NCBI RefSeq assembly: GCF_001420995.1
Contig: NZ_CP012184.1
Coordinates: 3,828,501-3,892,500, forward strand
Direction of reading: 5' to 3'
Origin: Pseudonocardia sp. EC080619-01
GTDB taxonomy: Bacteria > Actinomycetota > Actinomycetes > Mycobacteriales > Pseudonocardiaceae
Length of the DNA: 64,000 nucleotides
The first letter of the stretch is position 1, and each line of letters begins with the position of its first letter. The notes below the pieces were generated by a model. It saw only the letters and a program-made list of their open reading frames with translations. It had not been told where the DNA came from and ran no database searches. The translations under genes and the position numbers were made by a program. Below are positions 35,983 through 45,390 of the stretch, in pieces.

Positions 35983-36993
35983 GTGAAGGTCACCGTTCTG
36001 GTCGGCGGGGTCGGTGGGGCCCGGTTCCTGCAAGGGGTCAAGGCCGCCCTCGGGCTGCCCCCGGTCGGTCCCGCCCCGGAGGATCATCCGCACTCGGTCG
36101 ACGCCGTGGTCAACGTCGGCGACGACATCTGGCTGCACGGCCTGCGCGTCTGCCCGGACCTCGACACCTGCATGTACACCCTCGGCGGCGGCATCGACGT
36201 CGAGAAGGGCTGGGGCCGGTCCGGCGAGACGTGGTCGGTGAAGGCCGAGCTCGAGGCCTACGAGGCGGAGCCGACCTGGTTCGGGCTCGGCGACCGTGAC
36301 GTCGCGACGCACCTGGTGCGCACCCGGATGCTCCGCGCCGGATACCCGTTGTCGCAGGTCACCGAGGCGCTGTGCCACCGCTGGCAGCCCGGTGTGCGGC
36401 TGCTGCCCGCCTCCGACGACCGCGTCGAGACGCACGTCGTCGTCGACAACCCCGAGCCCGGCGACGGCGACGAGACCCCGCCCCAGGTCGCGATCCACTT
36501 CCAGGAGTGGTGGATCAAGCACCGGGCGGCGCCGAAGGCGCACCGCTTCGCCTCGGTCGGCGCGGACCAGGCCGGGATCCTGCCCGACGCCCGCGCCTCG
36601 ATCGCCGAGGCCGACGTGGTGCTGGTCGCGCCGTCGAACCCGGTCGTCTCGATCGGCACGATCGTGTCGGTCCCCGGGGTGGCCCAGGTGCTGGCCGCGA
36701 CGCCCGCCCCGGTCGTGGGCGTGTCCCCGATCGTCGGCGGGCGGCCGGTGCGCGGGATGGCCGACGCCTGCCTGTCCGCGATCGGCGTCGAGACCTCGGC
36801 CGAGGGCGTGGGCCGGCACTACGGCGGCCGCGGCGAGGGCGGCCTGCTCGACGGGTGGCTGGTGCACTCTGGCGACACGGCGACCGTGCCCGGCGCGACC
36901 GTCCGCGAGGTGCCGCTGCTGATGACCGACCACGACGCCACCGCCGCGATGGCGCGGGCCGCGTTCGACCTGGCGGGTGTGCGTGCCGGCTGA
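35983..36993 (+). CDS. fbiA: 2-phospho-L-lactate/enolpyruvyl-lactyl transferase (F420 biosynthesis)
   Basis: CofD/FbiA transfers the activated phospho-lactyl or phosphoenolpyruvyl unit to Fo, giving (dehydro-)F420-0. The 336-aa protein has [37 protein letters not shown] (in parts), [24 protein letters not shown] and [15 protein letters not shown]. The GTG follows TAGGGT (35969-35974) by 8 nt, a leaderless configuration. It overlaps fbiB by 17 bp. Confidence 0.95.
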   Translation: MKVTVLVGGVGGARFLQGVKAALGLPPVGPAPEDHPHSVDAVVNVGDDIWLHGLRVCPDLDTCMYTLGGGIDVEKGWGRSGETWSVKAELEAYEAEPTWFGLGDRDVATHLVRTRMLRAGYPLSQVTEALCHRWQPGVRLLPASDDRVETHVVVDNPEPGDGDETPPQVAIHFQEWWIKHRAAPKAHRFASVGADQAGILPDARASIAEADVVLVAPSNPVVSIGTIVSVPGVAQVLAATPAPVVGVSPIVGGRPVRGMADACLSAIGVETSAEGVGRHYGGRGEGGLLDGWLVHSGDTATVPGATVREVPLLMTDHDATAAMARAAFDLAGVRAG

Positions 36994-38347
36994 CCCGTTC
37001 CCCGACCACGCGTCGGACTCGCTGCAGGTCCTCCCGGTACCCGGGCTGCCCGAGTTCCGGCCCGGCGACGACCTGACCGTCGCGCTGGCCGGCGCTGCGG
37101 ACTGGCTGCGCGACGGCGACGTCGTCGTCGTGACCTCGAAGGTCTTCTCCAAGGTGGAGGGCAGGCTCGTCCCGGCCCCGACCGACGACGAGGAGCGCGA
37201 CGCGCTGCGCCGCCGCCTGATCGACGCCGAGACCGAGCGGATCCTGGCCAGGCGCGGGAAGACGCTGATCGTTGCCGGGAAGCTCGGGATCGTGCAGGCC
37301 GCCGCCGGGATCGACGGCTCCAACGTGCGCCGCGACGAGCTCGCACTGCTGCCCGCCGACCCGGACGCGAGCGCCGCGGGCCTGCGCGCCGGGCTGCGGG
37401 AGCGCCTCGGGGTCGATGTCGGCGTCGTCGTCACCGACACCCTCGGGCGGACCTGGAGGATCGGGCAGACCGACGTCGCGATCGGGTCCGCCGGGATCCC
37501 GGTGCTGCACCGCTACGGCGGCGCCGTCGACGCCCAGGGCAACGACCTGCTGGTCACCGAGATCGCGCTCGCCGACGAGATCGCCGCCGCGGCGGACCTG
37601 GTGAAGGGCAAGCTCGGGGCGCTGCCCGTCGCCGTCGTGCGCGGCATGGCCCTCGACGACGACGGCAGCGCCGCCCGCGACCTGATCCGCCCCGTCGCCG
37701 AGGACCTGTTCTGGCTCGGGACGGAGGAGGCGATCGCCCGCGGCCGCCGCGAGGCGGTCCTGCTGCGCCGCAGCACCCGCGCCTTCTCCGACGAGCCCGT
37801 CGACCCGGCCGCGCTCCGGCGGGCCGTGGGCACCGCGCTCACCGCGCCCGCCCCGCACCACAGCACCCCGTTCCGGTTCGTGTGGCTGCGCGCCCCCGGC
37901 CGCCGCGCCGCCGTGCTGGACGCGATGCGCGAGCGGTGGCGGGCCGACCTGGCCGCCGACGGGCGCCCGGCCGACGAGATCGAGCGCCGCCTCGCCCGCG
38001 GGGACCTGCTGCACCGGGCCCCGGAGCTGGTGCTGGCGTTCCGGACCGGGGAGGGGATGCACTCCTACTCCGACGACGGCACGGACGCCCGCGACGCCGC
38101 CGAGCGCGACATGTTCACCGTCGCCGGCGGGGCCGCGGTGCAGGCGCTGCTGGTGGCGCTGGCCGCGGAGGGCCTGGCGTCGTGCTGGGTCGGCTCGACG
38201 ATCTTCGCGCCGGACACGGTGCGTGCGGCGCTCGACCTGCCCGCGGACTGGGTGCCGCTCGGCGCGGTCGCCGTGGGAGTGCCGCACGAGCCCCCCGCCC
38301 CGCGCGATCCGCGCGATCCGGCGGGCGGGCTGGTGGAGCTGTGGTAG
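36977..38347 (+). CDS. fbiB: Bifunctional F420:gamma-glutamyl ligase / dehydro-F420 reductase
   Basis: Two-domain F420 enzyme. The N-terminal CofE domain (about 18-245) adds glutamates: [53 protein letters not shown] (in parts). The C-terminal FMN nitroreductase-like domain (about 255-440, [23 protein letters not shown]) reduces dehydro-F420-0 in the mycobacterial homologue. Length 456 aa is typical. It starts inside fbiA (17-bp overlap), so production of the two is coupled. The stop overlaps the Nudix gene by 7 bp. Confidence 0.95.
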   Translation: MCVPADPFPDHASDSLQVLPVPGLPEFRPGDDLTVALAGAADWLRDGDVVVVTSKVFSKVEGRLVPAPTDDEERDALRRRLIDAETERILARRGKTLIVAGKLGIVQAAAGIDGSNVRRDELALLPADPDASAAGLRAGLRERLGVDVGVVVTDTLGRTWRIGQTDVAIGSAGIPVLHRYGGAVDAQGNDLLVTEIALADEIAAAADLVKGKLGALPVAVVRGMALDDDGSAARDLIRPVAEDLFWLGTEEAIARGRREAVLLRRSTRAFSDEPVDPAALRRAVGTALTAPAPHHSTPFRFVWLRAPGRRAAVLDAMRERWRADLAADGRPADEIERRLARGDLLHRAPELVLAFRTGEGMHSYSDDGTDARDAAERDMFTVAGGAAVQALLVALAAEGLASCWVGSTIFAPDTVRAALDLPADWVPLGAVAVGVPHEPPAPRDPRDPAGGLVELW

Positions 38348-38883
38348 CTGCGGCGACGGCGGCCCGCGAGCTGGAGGCGTGGGACCCGCCCGGCGAGGCA
38401 CAGCGGGCGTTGCAGCACGCGTTGCTGGCCTTCCTGGACGCCCGCCCGGACGACGCCTGCGACCGCTCGTGCGTGCCCGGTCACCTGACGGCGTCCGCGC
38501 TGGTGCTCGACGCGGCGGGCGAGCGCACGCTGCTCACCCTGCACCCGCGGGTGGGCCGCTGGATCCAGCTCGGCGGCCACTGCGAGCCCGGCGACGCCTC
38601 GCTGCGCGCCGCGGCCCTGCGGGAGGCCACCGAGGAGTCCGGCATCGAGGGCCTGGAGATCGCCGGGCAGCCGCTGCACGTCGACGTCCACCCGGTCACC
38701 TGCTCGCTCGGGGTACCCACCCGGCACCTCGACGTGCGGTACCTCGTCCGTGCGCCCGCCGGTGCCCGCGCCCGGATCAGCGACGAGTCGCTCGACCTGC
38801 GCTGGTGGCCGGTCGACGCGCTGCCCGACGGCAGCGACACGGTCCCCGCGATGGTCGCCGCGGCGACCGCCGGCTACAGGTAG
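38341..38883 (+). CDS. Nudix hydrolase
   Basis: A 180-aa protein with a Nudix-type box: [25 protein letters not shown] appears as GGHCEPGD, then [12 protein letters not shown]; the glutamate after EPG is Asp and the spacing is one residue longer than the classical pattern, as in a known variant group. The REATEE helix carrying the metal-binding Glu residues is intact. Substrate unknown. The GTG at 38341 overlaps the fbiB end by 7 bp. The 3' end overlaps the protease gene on the other strand by 10 bp. Confidence 0.83.
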   Translation: MVAAATAARELEAWDPPGEAQRALQHALLAFLDARPDDACDRSCVPGHLTASALVLDAAGERTLLTLHPRVGRWIQLGGHCEPGDASLRAAALREATEESGIEGLEIAGQPLHVDVHPVTCSLGVPTRHLDVRYLVRAPAGARARISDESLDLRWWPVDALPDGSDTVPAMVAAATAGYR

Positions 38884-39644
38884 CGCCAGAAGAAGAGCGC
38901 CCGGAACCCCTGGCCCGCGAGCTGGGAGTCGCCGCCCACCACCGAGTACAGGATCTGGGTGGCGGCGAAGAAGAAGGTGCTGATCCCCGGCACGAACAGC
39001 AGGACCGCCAGCAGCGCCAGCGGCGCCCACGGCCGGACCCGCTCACCGAAGCGCTGCGCGGGCACCGACAGGTAGGGCTCGATCGCGCCCCACCCGTCCA
39101 GCCCGGGCACCGGGAGCATGTTCAGCACGAACGCGACGATCTGGAACAGCGCGAGCGCGGACAGGCCGGCGCCGACGGGCGTGGGCAGCGACGGGAACAG
39201 CGCGACCGTGATGATCAACACCGCGCCGACCACGAGGTTCGCGGCCGGGCCCGCCAGCGACACCGCCGTGCGCCACCCGCGCGAGCGCAGTGCCCACTGG
39301 TTGATCCACACCGCGCCGCCGGGCAGCGGGAGGCCCCCGATCAGCAGGATGATCAGCGGCAGGACCAGCGACAACCCGGGATCGGTGTACCGGCGGACGT
39401 CGAGGGTGAGGTACCCCTTCAGCGCCACCGAGGTGTCGCCACCGCGGTACGCCGTGATCGCGTGCCCGAACTCGTGCAGGCACAGCGACACGACCCAGCC
39501 GGCGAGCACGACGACGAAGATCCCGAAGATCGCCAGCGCCTCGGACCGCACCGGGACCGCGGCCGCCGCCAGCACGGCACCGAGCACGGTGATGCCGACG
39601 AGGAGCAGGAACCACGGGCTGACACGACGGGTGAGCGCGGGCAT
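38874..39644 (-). CDS. M50-family site-2 metalloprotease
   Basis: A 256-aa intramembrane protease with about six helices. The zinc motif HEFGH is at H57-E58-H61 in TM2, and the third ligand region is NMLPVPGLDGWGAIEP (N-P-x-x-x-LDG). No PDZ or CBS domain is present, so it is a minimal member; substrates may be anti-sigma factors or membrane proteins but none is encoded nearby. ATG at 39644. Divergent from whiB2, convergent with the Nudix gene. Confidence 0.9.
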   Translation of the reverse strand: MPALTRRVSPWFLLLVGITVLGAVLAAAAVPVRSEALAIFGIFVVVLAGWVVSLCLHEFGHAITAYRGGDTSVALKGYLTLDVRRYTDPGLSLVLPLIILLIGGLPLPGGAVWINQWALRSRGWRTAVSLAGPAANLVVGAVLIITVALFPSLPTPVGAGLSALALFQIVAFVLNMLPVPGLDGWGAIEPYLSVPAQRFGERVRPWAPLALLAVLLFVPGISTFFFAATQILYSVVGGDSQLAGQGFRALFFWRYL

Positions 39645-39781
39645 GTACCCATCATCCCGAACGATCCAAACACCCGCGCGTGGGCCTTCACTCGTTCGGC
39701 AGAGCCGGCTTGCACGCAGCGAACGTCAGCGCTGTACTTACAGTGGTGTCATTCGCCGGTGCATTGCGGGGAGGTGGGCGA

Positions 39782-40147
39782 GTGGACGACGTCGAGGGTT
39801 TCATGCGGATGCTGCGGCCGGCGGAGGCCGACCAGGCACGGCAGCCGATGATCGAGGACCACGACCGGGTGGCGGAGGTCCTGGACCTGAAGGGCCTGCT
39901 GCTGGAGGAGTCACCCGGGGACGAGATCCCGGACTGGCAGGAGCGCGCGCTGTGCGCCCAGACCGATCCGGAGGCGTTCTTCCCGGAGAAGGGCGGTTCC
40001 ACCCGGGAGGCGAAGCGGATCTGTTCCGGTTGCGAGGTCCGGGCCGAGTGCCTGGAGTACGCGCTGGCGCAGGACGAGCGCTTCGGCATCTGGGGCGGGC
40101 TCTCCGAGCGGGAGCGGCGCCGTCTGCGCCGCGGCGCCGCCGTCTGA
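39782..40147 (+). CDS. whiB2: WhiB-family iron-sulfur regulator WhiB2
   Basis: A 121-aa [4Fe-4S] regulator binding the primary sigma factor and controlling septation and division. Four cluster cysteines C58, C81, C84 and C90 lie in ALCAQTDPEAFFPEKGGSTREAK (in parts) and CSGCEVRAEC; the sigma-contact turn GIWGG is 102-106 and the tail is the basic ERRRLRR. The PEAFFPEKGGSTREAK block is that of WhiB2/WhmD (WhiB in Streptomyces). The GTG at 39782 has a GGGGAGG site. A hairpin terminator follows at 40165. Confidence 0.94.
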   Translation: MDDVEGFMRMLRPAEADQARQPMIEDHDRVAEVLDLKGLLLEESPGDEIPDWQERALCAQTDPEAFFPEKGGSTREAKRICSGCEVRAECLEYALAQDERFGIWGGLSERERRRLRRGAAV

Positions 40148-40164
40148 CGGGGGTACGAGACCAC

Positions 40165-40199
40165 CGGCGCCCGGGACACCACTGGTGACCCGGGCGCCG
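40165..40199. terminator. Terminator between whiB2 and the convergent gene
   Basis: CGGCGCCCGGG and CCCGGGCGCCG pair over 11 bp, and inside them CACC/GGTG pair again with a 3-nt loop. It lies 18 nt after the whiB2 stop and 35 nt after the stop of the opposing gene, so it can serve both. Confidence 0.75.
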
Positions 40200-40233
40200 T
40201 CGTCTGTGCCGCCGTGCGGGTGGTGGGCGGCGG

Positions 40234-40707
40234 TCAGCCGCCGTCGACCGCGTCGGGCTCGATGTTGAGGTACTCCGCGACCTGCTCGACGAGGACCTCG
40301 TGCACGAGATCGGCGAGGTCCTCCCCGTTGCGGGCCCTGGCCTCCAGCGGGCGCCGGTAGAGCACGATCCTGGCCCGTGTCGGGAGACCGGCCGGGTCGA
40401 CGCCCGCCGGCACCAGGTGGGCGAGCGGGACGCCGACGTCGGCGAGCACCCCGGTGCCCCAGGTGACCTCGTCCGGCGAGGTCCGGTCGACGGCCGGGAC
40501 GTCGTCGACGGCGAGGTCCAGGTCGGCCAGCTCCGGCCCCCAGCGCGCCTCGATCGGTTCCAGCGCCTCCAGCACCTTCGCGTCGAACCGTTCGGCGCGG
40601 GTGCGGAAGGCGGGAGTGGACACCGGGTACATCAGCCCGCGCAGTCCCCGGCCGCGGCGGTCCCGGCGGCGAGGGGTGCGGCGCAGCAGGCGGTTCGCGG
40701 TGGACAC
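40234..40707 (-). CDS. Metallopeptidase-family (zincin-like) protein, Rv3259 type
   Basis: A 157-aa protein of the family once called COG3824. The N-terminus is strongly basic (RRTPRRRDRRGRG). RAERFDAKVLEALEPIEARWG and the C-terminal helix LVHEVLVEQVAEYLNI are family positions. In catalytic members this helix is HExxH; here it reads HEVLV, so the second zinc His is absent. A non-catalytic or altered role is likely. The GTG follows TAGGAT (40714-40719) by 6 nt. The same divergent position to DUF3499 is found in mycobacteria. Confidence 0.85.
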   Translation of the reverse strand: MSTANRLLRRTPRRRDRRGRGLRGLMYPVSTPAFRTRAERFDAKVLEALEPIEARWGPELADLDLAVDDVPAVDRTSPDEVTWGTGVLADVGVPLAHLVPAGVDPAGLPTRARIVLYRRPLEARARNGEDLADLVHEVLVEQVAEYLNIEPDAVDGG

Positions 40708-40789
40708 CGCCCCATCCTAGGCCCCCGTCACCGAGGCGGGTGCGCGTCGCAGTGCGGACGCGGTGGATGTACGGGCTATCGTCCGGTGT

Positions 40790-41152
40790 GTGTTGAGTGT
40801 GCGGAGATGTTCACGGACGGGCTGCACCGAGCTCGCCGTCGCCACGCTCACCTATGTCTACGCCGACTCGACCGCCGTCGTCGGGCCGCTCGCCACGCAG
40901 GCGGAGCCGCACTCGTACGACCTGTGCACCGGGCACGCGCACAACCTCACGGCTCCGCGCGGCTGGGAGGTCGTCCGTTTCGAGGGCGAGTTCGCCCCGC
41001 CCCAGCACACCGGCGAGGACCTCACCGCGCTCGCCGACGCCGTCCGTGAGGCGGGGCGGCTGGACCGGCCGGTCGAGGTGGTCGCCCGGCCGGGTGGCAC
41101 CGGCCGGCGCGGGCACCTGCGGGCGCTGCCCACTCCCGGTGACGACGACTGA
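40790..41152 (+). CDS. DUF3499 family protein
   Basis: A 120-aa actinobacterial protein. Seen: RRCSRTGCTELAVATLTYVY with a CxxxxC pair, ADSTAVVGPLATQAEPHSYDLC (in parts) and a third cysteine plus His in LCTGHAHNLTAPRGWEVV, suggesting a small zinc-binding fold. Function unknown, but it is constantly linked to the mannose genes and whiB2. The GTG at 40790 follows TATCGT (40777-40782) by 7 nt. manB is 86 bp downstream with its own promoter. Confidence 0.9.
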   Translation: MLSVRRCSRTGCTELAVATLTYVYADSTAVVGPLATQAEPHSYDLCTGHAHNLTAPRGWEVVRFEGEFAPPQHTGEDLTALADAVREAGRLDRPVEVVARPGGTGRRGHLRALPTPGDDD

Positions 41153-41238
41153 GCAGCGGGTGACCGGCCGCGCGCGTCCGGTCGCGTGGGCGGAGACCTG
41201 CGCGGACGGGTGACGTGCCTCCGCTAGGGTCAGGCGCC

Positions 41239-42660
41239 GTGCCCGACCTCTCGGCGATCGTGAAGGCCTACGACATCCGCGGTGTCGTCGGCGACCAGCT
41301 GGACGAGCCCACCGCCCGCGCACTGGGGGCGGCGACGGCGCGGCTGGTCGCGACCGACACCCCGGCTCCCGGCGCCGTGGTCGTCGGGCGGGACATGCGC
41401 GACAGCTCGCCGGCGCTGGCCGCGGCGTTCGCCGACGGCGTGACCGGGCAGGGGCTCGACGTCGTCGACATCGGCCTGGCCAGCACGGACATGCTCTACT
41501 TCGCCTCCGGCTCGCTCGGGCTGCCCGGCGCGATGTTCACCGCCAGCCACAACCCGGCCCGCTACAACGGGATCAAGCTGTGCCGGGCGGGCGCGGTGCC
41601 GATCGGGCAGGACAGCGGCCTGGCGACGATCCGCGACGACGCGGCCCGCCTCCTCGGCGAGGGCGTGCCGGCGACCGGCACCGGGACCGTCCGCCGCGAG
41701 GACATGCTCACCGGGTACGCCCGGTACCTGCGCGAGCTGGTCGACCTGTCGACGCTGGCCGGCGCGCCCGAGCTGACCGTGGTCGTCGACGCCGGCAACG
41801 GCATGGGCGGGCACACCGTCCCGACCGTGTTCGACGGGCTCGACGTGCGCGTCGTGCCGCTGTACTTCGAGCTCGACGGGACCTTCCCGAACCACGAGGC
41901 GAACCCGCTCGACCCGGCGAACCTGGTCGACCTGCAGAAGGCCGTCGTCGCGGAGGGCGCCGACCTGGGCCTGGCCTTCGACGGCGACGCCGACCGGTGC
42001 TTCGCCGTGGACGAGCGCGGCGACGCCGTCAGCCCGAGTGCGATCACCGGGCTGGTCGCCGCCCGCGAGCTCGCCAGGGCGCAGGCGGCGGGGGAGACCG
42101 ACGTCGCCGTCATCCACAACCTGATCACGTCGCGGGCGGTGCCGGAGCTCGTCGCCGAGCACGGCGGCCGCCCGGTCCGGACCCGCGTGGGGCACTCGTT
42201 CATCAAGCAGACCATGGCCGAGACCGGCGCCGTCTTCGGCGGTGAGCACTCGGCGCACTACTACTTCCGGGACTTCTGGAAGGCCGACTCCGGGATGCTC
42301 GCGGCCCTGCACCTGCTCGCCGCGCTCGGCGAGCGGCGGGCCGCGGCCGCCGCGTCCGGCACGGTGGCACCGCTGTCCGGACTGATGGCGGGCTACGACC
42401 GCTACGCGGCGTCCGGCGAGATCAACTCCACGGTCGCCGACCAGGCCGCGAAGGTCGCCGAGATCGAGTCGCTCTACGGCCCCCGGGACGGGGTGGAGCT
42501 CGACCGGCTCGACGGCCTCACGGTGTCCCTGGCGGACGGCTCGTGGTTCAACCTGCGGGCGTCCAACACCGAGCCGCTGCTGCGGCTCAACGTGGAGGCG
42601 GCGGACGACGCCGCCGTACGGACGCTGGTCGACGAGGTGCTGGCGGTCGTGCGCGCTTGA
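41239..42660 (+). CDS. manB: Phosphomannomutase / phosphoglucomutase
   Basis: Interconverts mannose-6-phosphate and mannose-1-phosphate, feeding ManC. The 473-aa alpha-D-phosphohexomutase has VKAYDIRGVVGDQL, the phospho-serine loop TASHNPARYNGIK, the Mg loop DGDADRC, the sugar loop GGEHSAHYYF and the phosphate loop RASNTEPLLRLN. The GTG at 41239 follows TAGGGT (41225-41230) by 8 nt. Later mannose genes follow on the same strand. Phosphoglucomutase activity may also occur. Confidence 0.94.
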   Translation: MPDLSAIVKAYDIRGVVGDQLDEPTARALGAATARLVATDTPAPGAVVVGRDMRDSSPALAAAFADGVTGQGLDVVDIGLASTDMLYFASGSLGLPGAMFTASHNPARYNGIKLCRAGAVPIGQDSGLATIRDDAARLLGEGVPATGTGTVRREDMLTGYARYLRELVDLSTLAGAPELTVVVDAGNGMGGHTVPTVFDGLDVRVVPLYFELDGTFPNHEANPLDPANLVDLQKAVVAEGADLGLAFDGDADRCFAVDERGDAVSPSAITGLVAARELARAQAAGETDVAVIHNLITSRAVPELVAEHGGRPVRTRVGHSFIKQTMAETGAVFGGEHSAHYYFRDFWKADSGMLAALHLLAALGERRAAAAASGTVAPLSGLMAGYDRYAASGEINSTVADQAAKVAEIESLYGPRDGVELDRLDGLTVSLADGSWFNLRASNTEPLLRLNVEAADDAAVRTLVDEVLAVVRA

Positions 42661-42793
42661 GCGACACTCGCGGAGCGTGACGACAGCTCCGGAGCGTGCA
42701 CCCCGGACGGCGCCGCCGTACCCGGTCGGCTGCCGCGCGGTGTCGGGGCGTGGTGGCAGCATCGAACCGGAAGACATGACGACGAGGAGAACC

Positions 42794-43006
42794 GTGGCCG
42801 TACAGCTCGACCCCCAGCTGCTGGAGATCCTGGCCTGCCCGTGCGACGCGCACGCGCCGCTGCGGTCCGGCACGTCCGCCGAGCCCGGCGCCGACGCGCT
42901 CACCTGCGAGGCCTGCGGCCGGTCGTACCCCGTCACCGACGGGATCCCGGTGCTCCTGCTCGACGAGGCCCTGCCGGGCACCGGTCCCGCCGGGGACGAC
43001 GGGTGA
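42794..43006 (+). CDS. Trm112-like small zinc-ribbon protein
   Basis: A 70-aa Trm112/UPF0434-type protein: LDPQLLEILACPC, then CEACGRSYPVTDGIPVLLLDEA. Two Cys pairs form a zinc ribbon. In eukaryotes Trm112 activates methyltransferases; bacterial copies are mostly uncharacterised. The GTG at 42794 with an AGGAGA site 4-5 nt upstream is preferred over the ATG at 42776. The stop overlaps the SIS-domain gene start (GTGA), so the two are translated together inside the manB-manA cluster. Confidence 0.85.
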   Translation: MAVQLDPQLLEILACPCDAHAPLRSGTSAEPGADALTCEACGRSYPVTDGIPVLLLDEALPGTGPAGDDG

Positions 43007-44100
43007 ACGGGGTGCTGGACGACAGCCTGCTGGCCGATCCGGAGACGCTGATCGCCAGGGACACCACCGGTGTCCTGCGTGCGGCCGCGACCGCGGGCGC
43101 CCAGGTCCGGTCGGCCGCGCACGCGTGCGGCGAGGCCGGCCTCGACCGGCTGCGCGGGTTCCGGCCGCGGGCGCTGGTGCTGCTGCGCCGGCCGGGGGTC
43201 TCCGGTGCCGTCGCCGACCTGGTGACGGCGTTGCTGGGTGACCGCTGCCCGGTCCCGGTGGTGCACGCCGAGCGGGTGCCGGGCTGGATCGGCCCGCTGG
43301 ACGTCGTCGTCGCGCACAGCACCGACTCCGCGGACCCCGAGCTGGCCGAGTCGATCGCCCTCGCGGTGCGCCGCGGCGCGGAGACCGTGCTGTCCGCCCC
43401 GGACCTCGGGCCGGTCGCACAGGCCGGCGCCGGCCGCGCCCGGCTGGTCGAGCCGCGCATCCCGCTGCCCGAGGGCCTCGGGTTCGCGCAGGCGCTCACC
43501 GTCGCCCTGACGACGGTCACCGAGCTGGAGCTGCTCGGCCCGGCACCGGACACCGAGGCACTGGCGGAGGTGCTCGACGAGGAGGCCGAGCGCTGCCAGC
43601 CGGGCCACGAGCCGTTCGTGAACCCGGCCAAGTCGCTGGCGCTGCGGATGGCCGAGCGGACCCCGCTGCTGTGGGGTGCCGACCCGGCGGCGGCCGCCGT
43701 CGCCCGGCACGGTGCGGACGCGCTCGCCACCCACGCGGGCGTCGTCGCGCAGGCCGACGGGCTCGGCCAGGCCGGCACGCTGGCCGGTCTGCGGGTCGCG
43801 ATCGACCTGGGTGAGCGGGAGAACGACATCTTCCGTGACCCGTTCGACGACCCGGAGCCGGCCGCGGCAGCACTCCCGCCGCGGCTGGTGCTGCTCGGGA
43901 CCGGCGAGGAGGACCCGCAGATGGTGAGCCGTCGCCTGCTCGGCCGGGAGTGGCCGAACGCCGACGTCGCGCACCCGGTGGAGGAGGTCCCGCGCGGGAC
44001 CCGCGACGCCGTCCTGCGCCGGGCGCTGCTGCTCGCGCTGCGCGTCGACATCGCCGCCGTCTACCTGGGTCTGGCCACCCGGGCATCGATCGATCTCTGA
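43003..44100 (+). CDS. SIS-domain protein, phosphomannose-isomerase-like
   Basis: A 365-aa protein of the double-SIS bifunctional phosphoglucose/phosphomannose isomerase-like family, poorly conserved in the active site. Seen: LIARDTTGVLRAAATAGAQVRSAA (in parts), PVPVVHAERVPGWIGPLDVVVAHSTDSADPE (in parts), NPAKSLALRMAERTPLLWG. It matches the gene between manB and manA in mycobacteria (Rv3256c). A sugar-phosphate-binding or isomerase role fits its context; catalysis is not proven. It overlaps the Trm112-like gene by 4 nt. Confidence 0.82.
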   Translation: MNGVLDDSLLADPETLIARDTTGVLRAAATAGAQVRSAAHACGEAGLDRLRGFRPRALVLLRRPGVSGAVADLVTALLGDRCPVPVVHAERVPGWIGPLDVVVAHSTDSADPELAESIALAVRRGAETVLSAPDLGPVAQAGAGRARLVEPRIPLPEGLGFAQALTVALTTVTELELLGPAPDTEALAEVLDEEAERCQPGHEPFVNPAKSLALRMAERTPLLWGADPAAAAVARHGADALATHAGVVAQADGLGQAGTLAGLRVAIDLGERENDIFRDPFDDPEPAAAALPPRLVLLGTGEEDPQMVSRRLLGREWPNADVAHPVEEVPRGTRDAVLRRALLLALRVDIAAVYLGLATRASIDL

Positions 44101-44129
44101 CCCCTCGCGCACCTGACACCGGGAGACCC

Positions 44130-45344
44130 GTGGAACTGCTGGAGAACCCGATCCGGACCTATGCCTGGGGATCGCGGACGGTCATCGCCGAACTGCTCGG
44201 CCAGCCCGTCCCGGCGCCCCACCCGCAGGCGGAACTGTGGTTGGGCGCGCACCCGGCCGCGCCGTCGAAGGTGCGCTCCGGGGACGCCGTGCGCCCGCTG
44301 CACGAGCTGATCGCCGCCGACCCTGCGGCGGCGCTGGGCCCCGGCCGCGGCCGCTGGGAGGGCAGGCTGCCGTTCCTGCTGAAGCTGCTGGCCGCGGACG
44401 AGCCGCTGTCGCTCCAGGCGCACCCGAGCCTGGAACAGGCCCGGGACGGCTGGGCCCGGGAGAACGCGGCGGGGCTGCCCGTCGACGCCCCGGACCGCAA
44501 CTACCGCGACGCCAACCACAAGCCCGAGCTGATCTGCGCGCTCACCGACTTCGTCGCGCTGGTCGGGTTCCGGGAGCCGGCCAGCACCGTCGCGCTGCTC
44601 CGCGCGCTCGACGTGCCGGAGCTGGCGTCCTACGCCGAGCTGCTCGCCGGGCAGCCCAACCCGGACGGCCTGCGCGCGCTGTTCACCACCTGGATCACGC
44701 TGCCGCAGTCGCTGCTCGACGGGCTGGTGCCCGCCCTGCAGGGTGGTGCGGTCCGGCTGCTGGAGCAGGGCGCGGGGGAGTGGACCGGCGAGGCGAAGAC
44801 GGTCCTCGACCTCTCCGAGCGCTACCCGGGTGACGCCGGCGTCCTCGCCGCGCTGCTGCTCAACCGGACCACCCTCGCCCCCGGCGAGGCGCTCTACCTG
44901 CCGGCCGGGAACCTCCACGCGTACCTCTCGGGGGCCGGCATCGAGCTGATGGCGAACTCCGACAACGTGCTGCGCGGCGGGCTCACCCCGAAGCACGTGG
45001 ACGTGCCGGAGCTGCTGCGGGTCCTGGACTTCGCCGCACCGCCGCCCGCGGTCCGCCGGCCCGCCCCCGAGCGTGACGCCGACGGGTGGCACCGCTACGA
45101 CGTGCCGGTCGAGGAGTTCCTGCTCCGCCGGGCCGACACCGGTGGCCGGGACAAGCTGGACGTCCCGGGCACCGGCGCCCGGATCATGCTGTGCACCTCC
45201 GGCGACGCCGCGGTCGAGGCAGGCGGCGCGGAGATCGAGCTGCCCCGCGGCGCCGCGGTGTACCTCTCGGCCGGCGACACGGGCGCCGTGCTCACCACCG
45301 GCGACGACGGCGCCACCGTCTTCCTGGCGGGCGACGCGCTCTGA
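44130..45344 (+). CDS. manA: Mannose-6-phosphate isomerase, class I
   Basis: Interconverts fructose-6-phosphate and mannose-6-phosphate, the entry step to GDP-mannose. The 404-aa cupin-type zinc enzyme has NPIRTYAWGSRTVIAELLG, AELWLGAHPAAPSKV, LLAADEPLSLQAHPS with zinc-ligand Gln/His, NHKPELICAL, YLPAGNLHAYLSGAGIELMANSDNVLRGGLT (in parts). The GTG at 44130 has a GGGAG site 4 nt away and follows the SIS gene by 29 nt, in one operon. Confidence 0.94.
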   Translation: MELLENPIRTYAWGSRTVIAELLGQPVPAPHPQAELWLGAHPAAPSKVRSGDAVRPLHELIAADPAAALGPGRGRWEGRLPFLLKLLAADEPLSLQAHPSLEQARDGWARENAAGLPVDAPDRNYRDANHKPELICALTDFVALVGFREPASTVALLRALDVPELASYAELLAGQPNPDGLRALFTTWITLPQSLLDGLVPALQGGAVRLLEQGAGEWTGEAKTVLDLSERYPGDAGVLAALLLNRTTLAPGEALYLPAGNLHAYLSGAGIELMANSDNVLRGGLTPKHVDVPELLRVLDFAAPPPAVRRPAPERDADGWHRYDVPVEEFLLRRADTGGRDKLDVPGTGARIMLCTSGDAAVEAGGAEIELPRGAAVYLSAGDTGAVLTTGDDGATVFLAGDAL

Positions 45345-45390
45345 TCCGCGGGTCCCACGGCCCGCCGCGCCCGCCGATACGCTGCACCGC

